Of a DNA stretch of 64,000 nt, positions 1 to 7,861 are shown piece after piece. Within the stretch, counting starts at the first letter, position 1. Each line of letters starts with the position of its first letter. Source of the stretch: JANLTP01 sp031363055. Lineage in GTDB: Bacteria > Pseudomonadota > Gammaproteobacteria > Burkholderiales > Burkholderiaceae_E. Location: the NCBI GenBank assembly GCA_031363055.1, contig JANLTP010000140.1, positions 1 through 64,000 of the forward strand, written 5' to 3'. Both the position numbers and the translations under genes were made by a program. Under the pieces are notes generated by a model that saw only the letters and a program-made list of their open reading frames with translations, had not been told where the DNA came from and did not search any database.

Positions 1-1
1 T

Positions 2-508
2 GTGAATCTGGTCGAGCAGGGCGTCGATGTGGCGATTCGTATGGGCCGCCTGGCCGATTCAACCCTGGGTTCGCGATATCTGGGATTGAATCCGTGGATC
101 ATTGTGGCGACGCCCGGCTATCTGAAAGAACACGGCACCCCGAAGGCACCGCCGGAGCTCGCCCGCCACAATTAGCTGGTCTACAGCACGGTGCAAGGCG
201 ATGCCCGTTGGCAATTGACTGGCGCAAAAGGGAAAGCTGTGGTCGTGACCGCTAAGGGGAGCTTGCGCTCGAATAATCTGTCGACTCTGCTGGCCGCGAC
301 CCGCGATGGGTTCGGCATCGCGGCGCTACCCAGATACGTCGCCCAGAACTCGGTAGATTCGGGCAAGTTGACGACCGTGCTCGATGACTGGTCGCTGCCG
401 CAACAGGAGATCCACGCGATCTATCCGTCGCCGCAGATGGTGCCAGCGAAAGTCAGGCAGTTGATTGACTGGTTGCAGGGGCAATTCGATCAGGATTGGT
501 GGCGGTAG
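2..508 (+). pseudogene. LysR-family regulator, C-terminal part with premature stop
   Basis: The left edge cuts into the effector-binding domain of a LysR-type transcriptional regulator. The reading frame from base 2 gives typical LysR text (GVDVAIRMGRL, then LARHN) and is then broken by TAG at 173-175. The same frame continues without shift to a stop at 506-508 with normal LysR ending text (GFGIAALPRYVA, DWSLPQQEIHAIYP). In relatives the position after His-Asn usually holds a cysteine or another residue followed by LVY, so this looks like a nonsense change in an otherwise intact gene. The DNA-binding N-terminus lies outside the window. A sequencing error at the TAG remains possible. Confidence 0.75.
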
Positions 509-515
509 GACGAAG

Positions 516-1517
516 TCAAGGCGCAGTTGCGTTGAAGCCCAACATCAGCTCGAGATTCTGAATCGCCGCACCACAAGCGCCCTTGCCCAGATTGTCAAAG
601 ACGGCACTCAGCAACACCTGGCCTTCAAGATCATTGCCGAATACACCCAGTTGCAATTGATTGCTGCCATTCAATACCTGCGGATCGAGATGTTCGAGGC
701 TTGCTGCGCGATCGTTGGTCAGCACCTCGATATTGGATTGACTGGATTGACGCGCATAGTGCGTGTGCAGGCAGTGTCGCAGTGAGTCCGACGTGGTCGC
801 CTTTGCCAACAGTCGCAACTGCAGGACGATCGTCAACACCATGCCTTGACGAAAATTCCCGTAGGCCGGCACGAAGGCAGGACGAGCAGCCAACCCGGCC
901 TGTAACTGAATCTCCGGCGTGTGCTTGTGATCCAGGTGTAAACCATACACTTGAAAGGCTAAAGTGCTAACGGGCAAGGGTAAGGCGCTGACGGGCAAGG
1001 GTAAGGCGCTGGCGACGGGATTTCCGGGCGGGCCGCCTTCGAAGGCATCGATGCGGGCCCTGCCGCCCCCAGAATAACCCGACACTGCGTTGATGACGAT
1101 CGGATAATTGGCGGGTAACAAACCGGCTTCAATGAGCGGGCGAAGCAGCGCAATCGCACCGGTCGGATAACAACCGGGATTGCTGACTCGCCGGGCGCCT
1201 CGAATGAGATCGGCCTGGCCCGCAGTCATTTCCGGGAATCCGTAGGTCCAGTCAGGCGCGGTGCGATAAGCCGAACTGGCGTCGATGATGCGAACTGCCG
1301 GATTCCGAACCGAGGCGACCGCCTCACGAGCGGCCGAGTCGGGCAGGCAAAGAATCGCAATGTCAGCGCTGTCGATTGCCTCAGTACGGGCTCTGCTGTC
1401 TTTGCGCAGCGCGGCGGATAAGGTCAGCAACTCGATATCGGCCCGCGATTCGAGTTGCGAGCGTATCTGCAGGCCGGTAGTGCCCTGGTCGCCATCGATA
1501 AAGACAGCTGGTTTCAT
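516..1517 (-). CDS. argC: N-acetyl-gamma-glutamyl-phosphate reductase (short type)
   Basis: Cytosolic arginine-biosynthesis enzyme that reduces N-acetylglutamyl phosphate to the semialdehyde with NADPH. The 333-residue product begins MKPAVFIDGDQGTTG, the nucleotide-binding loop of the short ArgC class, and holds the catalytic cysteine in RRVSNPGCYPTGAIAL and the HKHTPEIQ motif. The ATG at 1515-1517 is chosen because the family motif starts directly there, although the open frame runs further upstream. Between GNPVAS and FQVYGL there is a duplicated ALPLPVS heptapeptide, encoded by a 21-bp tandem repeat at 964-1005, which makes the protein a little longer than usual. It is divergent from the LysR gene at 1612. 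No other arg gene is adjacent. Confidence 0.9.
   Translation of the reverse strand: MKPAVFIDGDQGTTGLQIRSQLESRADIELLTLSAALRKDSRARTEAIDSADIAILCLPDSAAREAVASVRNPAVRIIDASSAYRTAPDWTYGFPEMTAGQADLIRGARRVSNPGCYPTGAIALLRPLIEAGLLPANYPIVINAVSGYSGGGRARIDAFEGGPPGNPVASALPLPVSALPLPVSTLAFQVYGLHLDHKHTPEIQLQAGLAARPAFVPAYGNFRQGMVLTIVLQLRLLAKATTSDSLRHCLHTHYARQSSQSNIEVLTNDRAASLEHLDPQVLNGSNQLQLGVFGNDLEGQVLLSAVFDNLGKGACGAAIQNLELMLGFNATAP
964..1005. repeat. 21-bp tandem repeat inside argC
   Basis: Two adjacent 21-bp units, 964-984 and 985-1005, differ at a few bases and are followed by the start of a third. They encode the in-frame repeat ALPLPVS/ALPLPVS in a segment that links the active-site region to the C-terminal part of ArgC. 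Confidence 0.85.
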
Positions 1518-1588
1518 GCATTGAGCTCCGTTACAGACATTCTCGAGCCTGGGGTAACATTTGAAAAGTTGAATATATAAAAGTATCA

Positions 1589-1605
1589 ATTCAGAAATAC
1601 TGAAT
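1589..1605. promoter_or_regulatory. 17-bp perfect palindrome upstream of the LysR gene
   Basis: The sequence ATTCAG-AAATA-CTGAAT is a perfect inverted repeat centred in the argC/LysR intergenic region, ending 6 bases before the LysR start codon. It contains the T-N11-A core expected of LysR-type operators. A role in autorepression or divergent control is inferred. Confidence 0.5.
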
Positions 1606-1611
1606 GCACCC

Positions 1612-2505
1612 ATGCGTGAGTTAAGTCTCGACCGGCTTCGTACGCTGGTGACGATTGTTGATCTCGGTTCGTTCGCAGCGGCGGCCAGAGCCTTGCATCT
1701 GGCTGCGCCGACCATCAGCCTGCATATTGCCGATCTTGAAAGTCGGCTGGGTGCGCCGCTGTTGATCCGCAAGCGCGCCCAGGTAGTCGCCTCCGGTGTT
1801 GGCGAAAATCTGATCGAGCACGCGCGCCGGCTGCTGGCCGACGCCGATGAGGCGCTGGACTCGGTTCGGCGTCAGGTGTCCGGTCGCGAAGGGCGGGTAC
1901 GCCTGGGCGCTTCGACGGGTGCTGTTGCGCATCTTCTGCCACAAGCGCTCGAAATCCTGGGCGCCAAATCGCCCGATATCGATCTCAGGATTGAAGTGTT
2001 GACGTCGGCGGAAACGCTGGCTCGCCTGGCGCTCGGACGGCTCGACATCGGTCTGGTCGCGTTGCCGCAGCCGGAGCTGGCCGGTGTTCGCATCAACGCC
2101 TGGCGGCGCGATCCGATCATGGCGTTCGTGCCCGCTAGCTGGTTAACGCCCAAGCAACTGAGTCCGCAGTGGCTGGCCGGCCAGGCGCTCATCATGAATG
2201 ATTCGAGCACGCGGCTCTCACGCCAAACAGCCGAGTGGTTCGCGGCCGCAGGCGAGCATCCAAAGGCAAGAATCGAGCTGAATTTTAATGACGCCATCAA
2301 AAGTCTGGTTGCTGCCGGCTACGGCGCCGCGTTGCTGCCGCATGAATCCGGTGCGTTACCGGTCGACTCGCGGATTTTGATGAAAGCACTCAGGCCAAAG
2401 CTTTGGCGCTCATTAGGCATTGCCTGCCGCAAAGGCAAAGTCGAGGCCGCGACGACGCAGGTACTGGATGTGCTGGCGCGCTTCGGAGGCCATTACCGCT
2501 TGTGA
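1612..2505 (+). CDS. LysR-family transcriptional regulator
   Basis: A 297-residue LysR-type regulator of full family length. An N-terminal winged helix-turn-helix (residues about 1-62: LDRLRTLVTIVDLGSFAAAA, then APTISLHIADLESRLG) is followed by a linker helix and a periplasmic-binding-like effector domain (VRLGASTGAVAHLLPQALEI, GRLDIGLVALP). The ATG at 1612 follows the palindrome at 1589-1605. The gene is divergent from argC with 94 bases between starts, so argC could be a target, but the sequence does not show its ligand or regulon. Confidence 0.88.
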   Translation: MRELSLDRLRTLVTIVDLGSFAAAARALHLAAPTISLHIADLESRLGAPLLIRKRAQVVASGVGENLIEHARRLLADADEALDSVRRQVSGREGRVRLGASTGAVAHLLPQALEILGAKSPDIDLRIEVLTSAETLARLALGRLDIGLVALPQPELAGVRINAWRRDPIMAFVPASWLTPKQLSPQWLAGQALIMNDSSTRLSRQTAEWFAAAGEHPKARIELNFNDAIKSLVAAGYGAALLPHESGALPVDSRILMKALRPKLWRSLGIACRKGKVEAATTQVLDVLARFGGHYRL

Positions 2506-2584
2506 ATGAGCACTTCGTCGGTGACGTTGCGCAGCATTGAGTCAGCGTTCTATTCCAGATCAGGCATGCTCTACTCCATTGCGT

Positions 2585-2947
2585 TCAGTAGCAGAACATT
2601 CGGTCGTGCTCGAGAGACAATTGAACGAGCACCTTCGGCAAGGCGAATTCCGCAGGCTTGCCATCGAGGTCCGACTGGGTTATCCCCCGACTTTTGCTCG
2701 ACAGCCCCGAAAGATAGAAGCGCGCGCCGCCGGCGACCAACGCATTGAGATGCTCGCGAAGACTGCCCGTCCCCAAACCGTTCAAATTGTCGAGTACCGC
2801 ATCTCGTATAAGTGGGACTGCGTCACCGGCGAGAAACAACGAAACGGTGTGCCCCTCGTCTTGCGCCGCCTTCGCTACGATAAATGCCAACGCAGCGCGG
2901 GTCGGGTCCTCCGGGCCCTGGGTAAGGCTAAACAATATTTTTGACAT
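2585..2947 (-). CDS. DsrE/DsrF-like small protein
   Basis: A 120-residue protein beginning MSKILFSLTQGPEDPTRAAL, with the alternating strand-helix pattern of the DsrE/F/YchN fold (HTVSLFLAGDAVPLI, then LVAGGARFYLSGLSSKSRGI). Family members handle sulfur or are of unknown role. At the position where sulfur-carrying relatives have cysteine after the YxC-like strand, this protein has serine (FYLSGLSS); its only cysteine is near the C-terminus (MFCY), so sulfur relay is doubtful. The start is set at the ATG at 2945-2947 where fold similarity begins; the open frame extends upstream without recognisable sequence. It lies convergent to the LysR gene at 1612. Confidence 0.7.
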   Translation of the reverse strand: MSKILFSLTQGPEDPTRAALAFIVAKAAQDEGHTVSLFLAGDAVPLIRDAVLDNLNGLGTGSLREHLNALVAGGARFYLSGLSSKSRGITQSDLDGKPAEFALPKVLVQLSLEHDRMFCY

Positions 2948-3052
2948 TGGATTGTTCCGCAATTGCCCGGCGATCGCGCCGATTCGCGCAATATTACCGT
3001 TCGATCGGGCCGCACACATCCCCAAGTTTTGGGATGCGTTCAAACACTCGAT

Positions 3053-3828
3053 TCAGTCTTTGACGTCGGCCTCCTCGATGATCCAGTCTCGAAACAATCG
3101 CGCCGGCTCGGGCAGCGCGCGCAAGCTCGGCTTGGGCCAGGCCAGCCAGTAGCCCAGGCCGGTACGCAGCACATGCGGGTCGACAACCACTAGACGGCGA
3201 TCGCGTAACAGGCGCGCTACCAGCTCGATGGGTGCGAGGGCCACCCCTTCGCCGGCCTGGGCGGCTGCAAAAGCGAGCATGCCGTGACTGAAGCACAACC
3301 CACGGGCGGTGTCGGCCTGGACCTCGCGCGAATGCAGCCAGGAGTCCCAGTATTCGACGCCGGCTTCGTGGAGCAAGCGTGCCTTGCTCCAATCGAAGCG
3401 GCCGCGCTTGCTCAATTGTTTGCGGTATGCGGGTGCGGCCATCGGCAACAAATCCTGGGCGAATAGTTGACGGGTCTCGGATTCGCGCGCGCAAATTCGG
3501 CCAACCGCAGTGCGAGCCAGAGCGCCGCGAAACTCGTGAGCACCGAGATCGATGTGCCGCGCCGCTTCGGCAGCAATCGCTCGGTCGCCTCGGCGATCGC
3601 CCGCAGCGGACGCGTGATGGTCTGATGGTAGGACTGGCCGACTGAAGTCAGCCGCAGTTCTCGTGGATGCCGCTCGAACAACGCCGCGCCGATGAATCCC
3701 TCGAGCACCTTGAGCTGCTGACTTACCGCAGCAGGCGTAACGAACAATTCGACGGCCGCGTCCTTCACTGAACCCTGTCGGGCGACGCTGTCGAAGGCGC
3801 GCAAAGCATTGAGTGGCGGCAGTTTCAT
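3053..3828 (-). pseudogene. GcvA-like LysR regulator, internally deleted and frameshifted
   Basis: The N-terminal half (from 3828) is a clear GcvA-type regulator: MKLPPLNALRAFDSVAR, TPAAVSQQLKVLEGFIGAAL, then LRLAEFARANP. Near 3480 the frame changes, and the C-terminal half resumes in another frame (TRQLFAQDLLPMAAPAYRKQ through FRDWIIEEADVKD). Comparison with the usual GcvA layout shows that the roughly 35-40 residues normally between the HPDI-like element and the LFxxxLVPVCSP-like element are gone. This is an out-of-frame internal deletion rather than a point frameshift. The helix-turn-helix could still be made as a truncated protein. Confidence 0.8.
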
Positions 3829-3895
3829 CGATTTAGATTTTCTTAACTATATCGCGACTAAATCTAGTTTGCCATACAAGGCGCCCAGGAACAGA

Positions 3896-4270
3896 ATGAA
3901 CCACCTCAACAAGAGCTTCATCATGTTCAGCACCATACCAAACATTCACGATCTCAACGGTACGGATGATCTTCGCTTACGTGAAGATAAGCCGATGACG
4001 ATCACCGGTCCGGGCCGTTTGCGGGTGTTGCGCGGGCGCGCCTGGGTCACCGTCAGCGATCGGCCCGACGACTGGTTCCTGATTCGTGGCGAAGGCTTCG
4101 ATTTGCCGGCAACCGCGCGTACGGTGGTTCAGGCCGACCCGCGCTGCGTGCTCAGCGTGCGCCTGGTGCGCGAGGTCGCGCCGATGCGTACGCCTTGGGG
4201 CGGACTGGTTGCACGCCTGTTAGCCGGTATGCGCGCTCTGGCTGGAGCGCTGCCGCTTCGACACGCCTGA
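3896..4270 (+). CDS. DUF2917-family protein
   Basis: A 124-residue protein with the DUF2917 signature: a cupin-like small beta domain reading GRLRVLRGRAWVTVSDRPDDWFLIRGEGF. The function of the family is unknown. In betaproteobacteria it is often found beside a GcvA-like LysR gene, the arrangement here, with the two divergent. The ATG at 3896 is preferred over earlier in-frame starts inside the regulator gene; an ATG at 3923 is also possible. Because the neighbouring regulator is broken, expression of this gene may be altered. Confidence 0.65.
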   Translation: MNHLNKSFIMFSTIPNIHDLNGTDDLRLREDKPMTITGPGRLRVLRGRAWVTVSDRPDDWFLIRGEGFDLPATARTVVQADPRCVLSVRLVREVAPMRTPWGGLVARLLAGMRALAGALPLRHA

Positions 4271-4295
4271 GCGCCGACTCGACGACTGGATCCCC

Positions 4296-4952
4296 CTACC
4301 AAGGCCGGTAACAAGTGCGTGCGTAGTTTTTCGGACTGATGCAATCGTAGTAAGTGTTGATCGCGGACATCCTGCGCACTTCCGCTTGGCACGCCGCGCT
4401 GGCATTGCACAGGGCAATCGCTCGTTCACGTTCCTTGGCATGCATCGCCAGGCTCTCGGTGACCGACATCGTCCCGCCGTTGGCAACATTTGTGAAGGAA
4501 ATGCCGCCAACGCTGGAAACATGTTGAAATTTAAGTTTGGTGAACGTACAACCCTGCGGTGCCGGAACCCGCCTCATTGCATTATTCGTCTCGGCCGAGC
4601 GGCCAAGAATAAGCAAGGCGTCGCCGTTGTTGCACTGCAGGTAGCCGGCATCGACGTTCGACTCAGAGATCGGCCCGTTGTTGCCGGATTTGAAAAATGG
4701 CTTGGCTACGTTTACCTGAATCAGGACTTTTTCTGACGAAGTACAACCGGGTGAATCGGGCGGCGTTTGCAAATCTACCGCGTTGTCCCTGAGTATCAGA
4801 TAGCGTAGCGCTCCACAATCGGTGAATGTGGCCTTTACCCGTTTGGCGTTGGCCCAGATCGACGCGTCGGCCATCGCGAGACTTGAAAGCTGAATCATGG
4901 CGACGGTTGCCAACACGGCAATCGGCGTCACCCCAGCAAACCTTGTTTTCAT
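4296..4952 (-). CDS. cysteine-rich exported protein of unknown function
   Basis: A 218-residue protein with a Sec signal peptide (MKTRFAGVTPIAVLATVAMI..., likely cleaved after SLAMA). The mature part contains eight cysteines (TDCGAL, PGCTSS, LQCNNG, QGCTFT, ALCNAS, AACQAE, YDCISP, RTCYRPW), enough for four disulfides, fitting a periplasmic or secreted location. A good ribosome-binding site (CGGAGG) precedes the ATG at 4950-4952. I do not recognise the family. The gene stands alone between the DUF2917 gene (convergent) and the patatin gene (divergent). Confidence 0.7.
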   Translation of the reverse strand: MKTRFAGVTPIAVLATVAMIQLSSLAMADASIWANAKRVKATFTDCGALRYLILRDNAVDLQTPPDSPGCTSSEKVLIQVNVAKPFFKSGNNGPISESNVDAGYLQCNNGDALLILGRSAETNNAMRRVPAPQGCTFTKLKFQHVSSVGGISFTNVANGGTMSVTESLAMHAKERERAIALCNASAACQAEVRRMSAINTYYDCISPKNYARTCYRPW

Positions 4953-5111
4953 TGCTACCTCCGATCGGTGGTTCAGGGAGTCGCATGCCACTGGCCACAA
5001 TCCGCCGCCGTTTGATCTGCAACGGCGGCAGTCACCAAGGTTATTGTTCGAAGGTTATCCTTCGGGCTACACAGAAAACATTAGTTTGGCAGAGCAAATT
5101 ACTGAATAGCT

Positions 5112-7457
5112 ATGGCCATAGATTCTAACTGCCGTCCGCGCGCCAGTTATTTTTTCTCGACGGCGTCGACCGCGATATCGGCGGTGCTGGCCCTAGTAAT
5201 TTCGCCGGAGCCGGCAGCGCAGACGAATGCGCTGACGCAAGTGCAGACGCAGGTGCAGACGCAGACGCAGGTGCAGACGCAGGTGCAGATGCAGGTGCAG
5301 ACGCAAGCGCCTTCACTGATCCAACGCCCTCGCATCGGTCTGGTGCTCTCGGGCGGTGGCGCGCGCGGTGCGGCGCATGTCGGCGTACTCAAGGTCCTCG
5401 AAGAATTGCGTGTTCCGATCGATTGCATCGCTGGCACCAGCATGGGTTCAATCGTCGGTGCCGCTTATGCCAGTGGCATGCCGGTTGCCGACATGGAACA
5501 AGCCATTTTGACGATCAATTCAGCCGGTCTGTTTCGCGAGCAACCGCCTCGCCTCGACCAACTGCTACGGCGCAAGCAGGATGATCAATACAACTTCATC
5601 GGCCCCGAGTTCGGCGTCGCTGTAGACGGTCTGGTGCTGCCCAAGGGCGCCGTGTCGGGCGTTGCCCTGGAAGCCGTGCTGCGTGATCTGTCGTCGCGAA
5701 AGCGCGGCGTTCGTAGTTTCGATGACCTACCGATTCCCTATCGGGCGATCGCCACCGACATTGAAACCGGCTCGATGGTGGTGCTGGATCGTGGTGAGCT
5801 GTCAGCGGCGATGCGCGCCAGCATGTCGGTGCCCGGTGCCATTGCGCCGGCCGAGATCAATGGCAAGATGCTGGTGGATGGCGGACTGGTGCGCAATCTG
5901 CCGGTTGATGTCGCGCGCCAGTTGTGTGCCGATATTGTGATTGCAGTCAATCTGGGCACGCCACTGCTGAAGCTCGAGCAGATTACCTCGGTGGTTGGGG
6001 TCAGCGCGCAGATGCTGAATATTTTGACCGAACAAAATGTGCAAGCCTCGCTAGCCTCCCTGCGTCCCGACGACATCCTGATTTCACCTGAGCTCGGCGA
6101 TTTTTCGGCTGGCGATTTTGACAATCTGAGCAAGACGGTGCCGATCGGCGAGCGTGCGGCGCGCAAGGTCAGTGAGCGGCTGGCGGCCTTGGGTCTGGCG
6201 CCGCAAGCGTATGCGTTACGCCAATATCAACGCACCGGATTGAACGTCGCCAATATCCGGCCGATCACCGCGATTCGCATTGAAGGCCTGTCGCGCAGCA
6301 ATCCCGATGTTCTGGCCAGTTCCATGGACACACAGGTTGGGCAGCCGATCAATCAAGCTGTACTCGATCGAGATCTGCGGCAGATTTTTGGTCGCGGCGA
6401 CTTTGATCGAGTCGATTATCGGGTTGATGATGAAGGCGATCAGCGCACGCTGGTGATTCGCGCCGTCGAGAAGGTCGCCGGCCCGATGTTTGCGCGTTTT
6501 GGTCTGACCCTGTCGACGGACTACTACGGCGATGCCTGGTTCAACGTACATGCATCGGCGCGCAAGACCTGGATCAACGCCATGGGCGCGGAATGGCGCA
6601 CCGATCTGCAGATGGGCCGCGTTACCCGACTCTCGACCGAGTTCTATCAACCGGTCAATGCGTCGCACACCTTATTTGTCGCGCCGCGTCTCGACTTCGA
6701 TCGGCGCTATATCGACGTCTTCCAGGGCGACACGCGGCAAGCGAGGTTTTCAGCGGCGTCGGCGCGCGTCGGTGTTGATGTTGGCAGCTACCTGACCAAA
6801 TACGCCGAGCTGCGCCTGGGCCTCTATCGCGGCCAGGTCAATTACACGCTCGATACCGGCCCGAGCGAACAGATCCCCTCGCAATTAGGCTTTCAGCAAG
6901 GCGGCTGGATGTTCAACGCGGTTTATGACCAGCTCGATAATCTTCGATTTCCGCGGCAAGGCGTTGCCGGTCGTCTGAACCTGACCGGTTCGCGTGAATC
7001 GCTCGGTGCCTCCGATACCTACACCAAGTGGGATCTCGAATTGACCACGGCGTTTTCAAGAGCGCGTCAGACGCTGTCGCTGGCATTGCGTTCGGCCGGC
7101 CATCTGGGTACCGGTCAGTTACCGATCTATAGCCCGATTCAGCATGGCGGCTTTTTGCAGCAGTCCGGTTTTCAGTATGGCCAGTTGATCGGCAACCGGC
7201 TGAATTTCGGTCGCCTGCTTTATCAATATCAGATCGCTGACGGCGGCTTGCTGGATGGCGCCTACCTGGGTTCCTCGTTTGAGCTAGGACAAATCAGTGA
7301 ACGCGAAGTGCCCGGCCAACCGACTGGACTGTTGAAGTCGATCGCATTATTTGTCGCCTTCGACAGTCCGCTGGGACCGACCTATCTGGGTTATGGACGC
7401 ACCGCAACCGGTCAGGGTAATGTCTATTTTTTCCTCGGGCGGCCGGTGGGACTTTGA
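5112..7457 (+). CDS. patatin-like phospholipase with POTRA and outer-membrane barrel
   Basis: A 781-residue protein with PlpD-like architecture. A signal peptide (to about residue 37) is followed by a low-complexity Gln/Thr/Val tract (residues 41-66) and a patatin domain with the oxyanion loop SGGGARGAAHVGVLK, the nucleophile motif GTSMG (Ser about 110) and the Asp of VDGGLVRNLP (about 256). Then come one POTRA-like domain (ITAIRIEGLSR..., about 386-460) and a C-terminal BamA-like 16-strand barrel. Relatives are autotransporting lipases whose patatin domain is exported through the fused barrel. The catalytic dyad is intact. No strong ribosome-binding site precedes the ATG, and no operon partner is evident. 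Confidence 0.9.
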   Translation: MAIDSNCRPRASYFFSTASTAISAVLALVISPEPAAQTNALTQVQTQVQTQTQVQTQVQMQVQTQAPSLIQRPRIGLVLSGGGARGAAHVGVLKVLEELRVPIDCIAGTSMGSIVGAAYASGMPVADMEQAILTINSAGLFREQPPRLDQLLRRKQDDQYNFIGPEFGVAVDGLVLPKGAVSGVALEAVLRDLSSRKRGVRSFDDLPIPYRAIATDIETGSMVVLDRGELSAAMRASMSVPGAIAPAEINGKMLVDGGLVRNLPVDVARQLCADIVIAVNLGTPLLKLEQITSVVGVSAQMLNILTEQNVQASLASLRPDDILISPELGDFSAGDFDNLSKTVPIGERAARKVSERLAALGLAPQAYALRQYQRTGLNVANIRPITAIRIEGLSRSNPDVLASSMDTQVGQPINQAVLDRDLRQIFGRGDFDRVDYRVDDEGDQRTLVIRAVEKVAGPMFARFGLTLSTDYYGDAWFNVHASARKTWINAMGAEWRTDLQMGRVTRLSTEFYQPVNASHTLFVAPRLDFDRRYIDVFQGDTRQARFSAASARVGVDVGSYLTKYAELRLGLYRGQVNYTLDTGPSEQIPSQLGFQQGGWMFNAVYDQLDNLRFPRQGVAGRLNLTGSRESLGASDTYTKWDLELTTAFSRARQTLSLALRSAGHLGTGQLPIYSPIQHGGFLQQSGFQYGQLIGNRLNFGRLLYQYQIADGGLLDGAYLGSSFELGQISEREVPGQPTGLLKSIALFVAFDSPLGPTYLGYGRTATGQGNVYFFLGRPVGL
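5235..5305. repeat. 6/12-bp tandem repeat encoding Gln-Thr/Val tract
   Basis: Tandem copies of CAGGTG and CAGACG hexamers encode alternating Gln-Val and Gln-Thr pairs just after the signal peptide of the patatin protein. Units are multiples of three, so length change would alter a linker without shifting the frame. Confidence 0.85.
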
Positions 7458-7516
7458 CTGCGACCAATCCAGTGATCGGGTGTGAATGCTTGCGCGAATG
7501 GTGCCTGCGTTGGCCA

Positions 7517-7617
7517 GGAGCGGGCTGGTGCGAATGCCTCCGCAAATGTCATCCGCCTCGGCCTGGCGGCCGACGCTCCTTCTTGATTTCGCTGCGGCAT
7601 TCACACCAGCCCGCTCC
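7517..7617. repeat. 22-bp near-perfect inverted repeat
   Basis: The arms GGAGCGGGCTGGTGCGAATG.. (7517-7538) and its complement (7596-7617) match at 21 of 22 positions around a 57-base loop that itself has partial complementarity near the arms. It could form a long hairpin between convergent genes, or be the relic of a small mobile element. Confidence 0.75.
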
Positions 7618-7781
7618 AGGCTGACACTGTGCTTGGTTGAGGTTTGAGCATGCCGACAATGGTGCCGTTTGCGGAGTGCACGCTGCTCGCTGCAACGAAC
7701 AGCACGCTGGTGACAAATCAGACTGGCGGTGTGCTTGGCGTAGCGGCATTAAGGGGGAGGCCGAAGGCCGGCGGACAGCCG

Positions 7782-7853
7782 CGTAGCCAAGCGCGCTGTC
7801 GGCCTGATCCCGCGCCAACGTAGCCAAGCGCCCGTCGGCCCGATTCCGCACAA
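7782..7853. repeat. imperfect direct repeat of about 36 bp
   Basis: Two adjacent copies starting CGTAGCCAAGCGC (7782-7818 and 7819-7853) agree apart from a two-base length difference and a few substitutions. Confidence 0.75.
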
Positions 7854-7861
7854 CTTATGCG

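Larger units (their letters stand above)
7458..7861. other. 404-bp intergenic region with repeats, no gene seen
   Basis: Between the patatin stop and the serine-hydrolase stop I see no convincing reading frame. It holds a 22-bp inverted repeat (7517-7538 and 7596-7617) and an imperfect direct repeat of about 36 bp (7782-7818 and 7819-7853). The two flanking genes converge here, so a transcription terminator is expected; the inverted repeat is the best candidate, though no T tract follows it. Confidence 0.5.
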
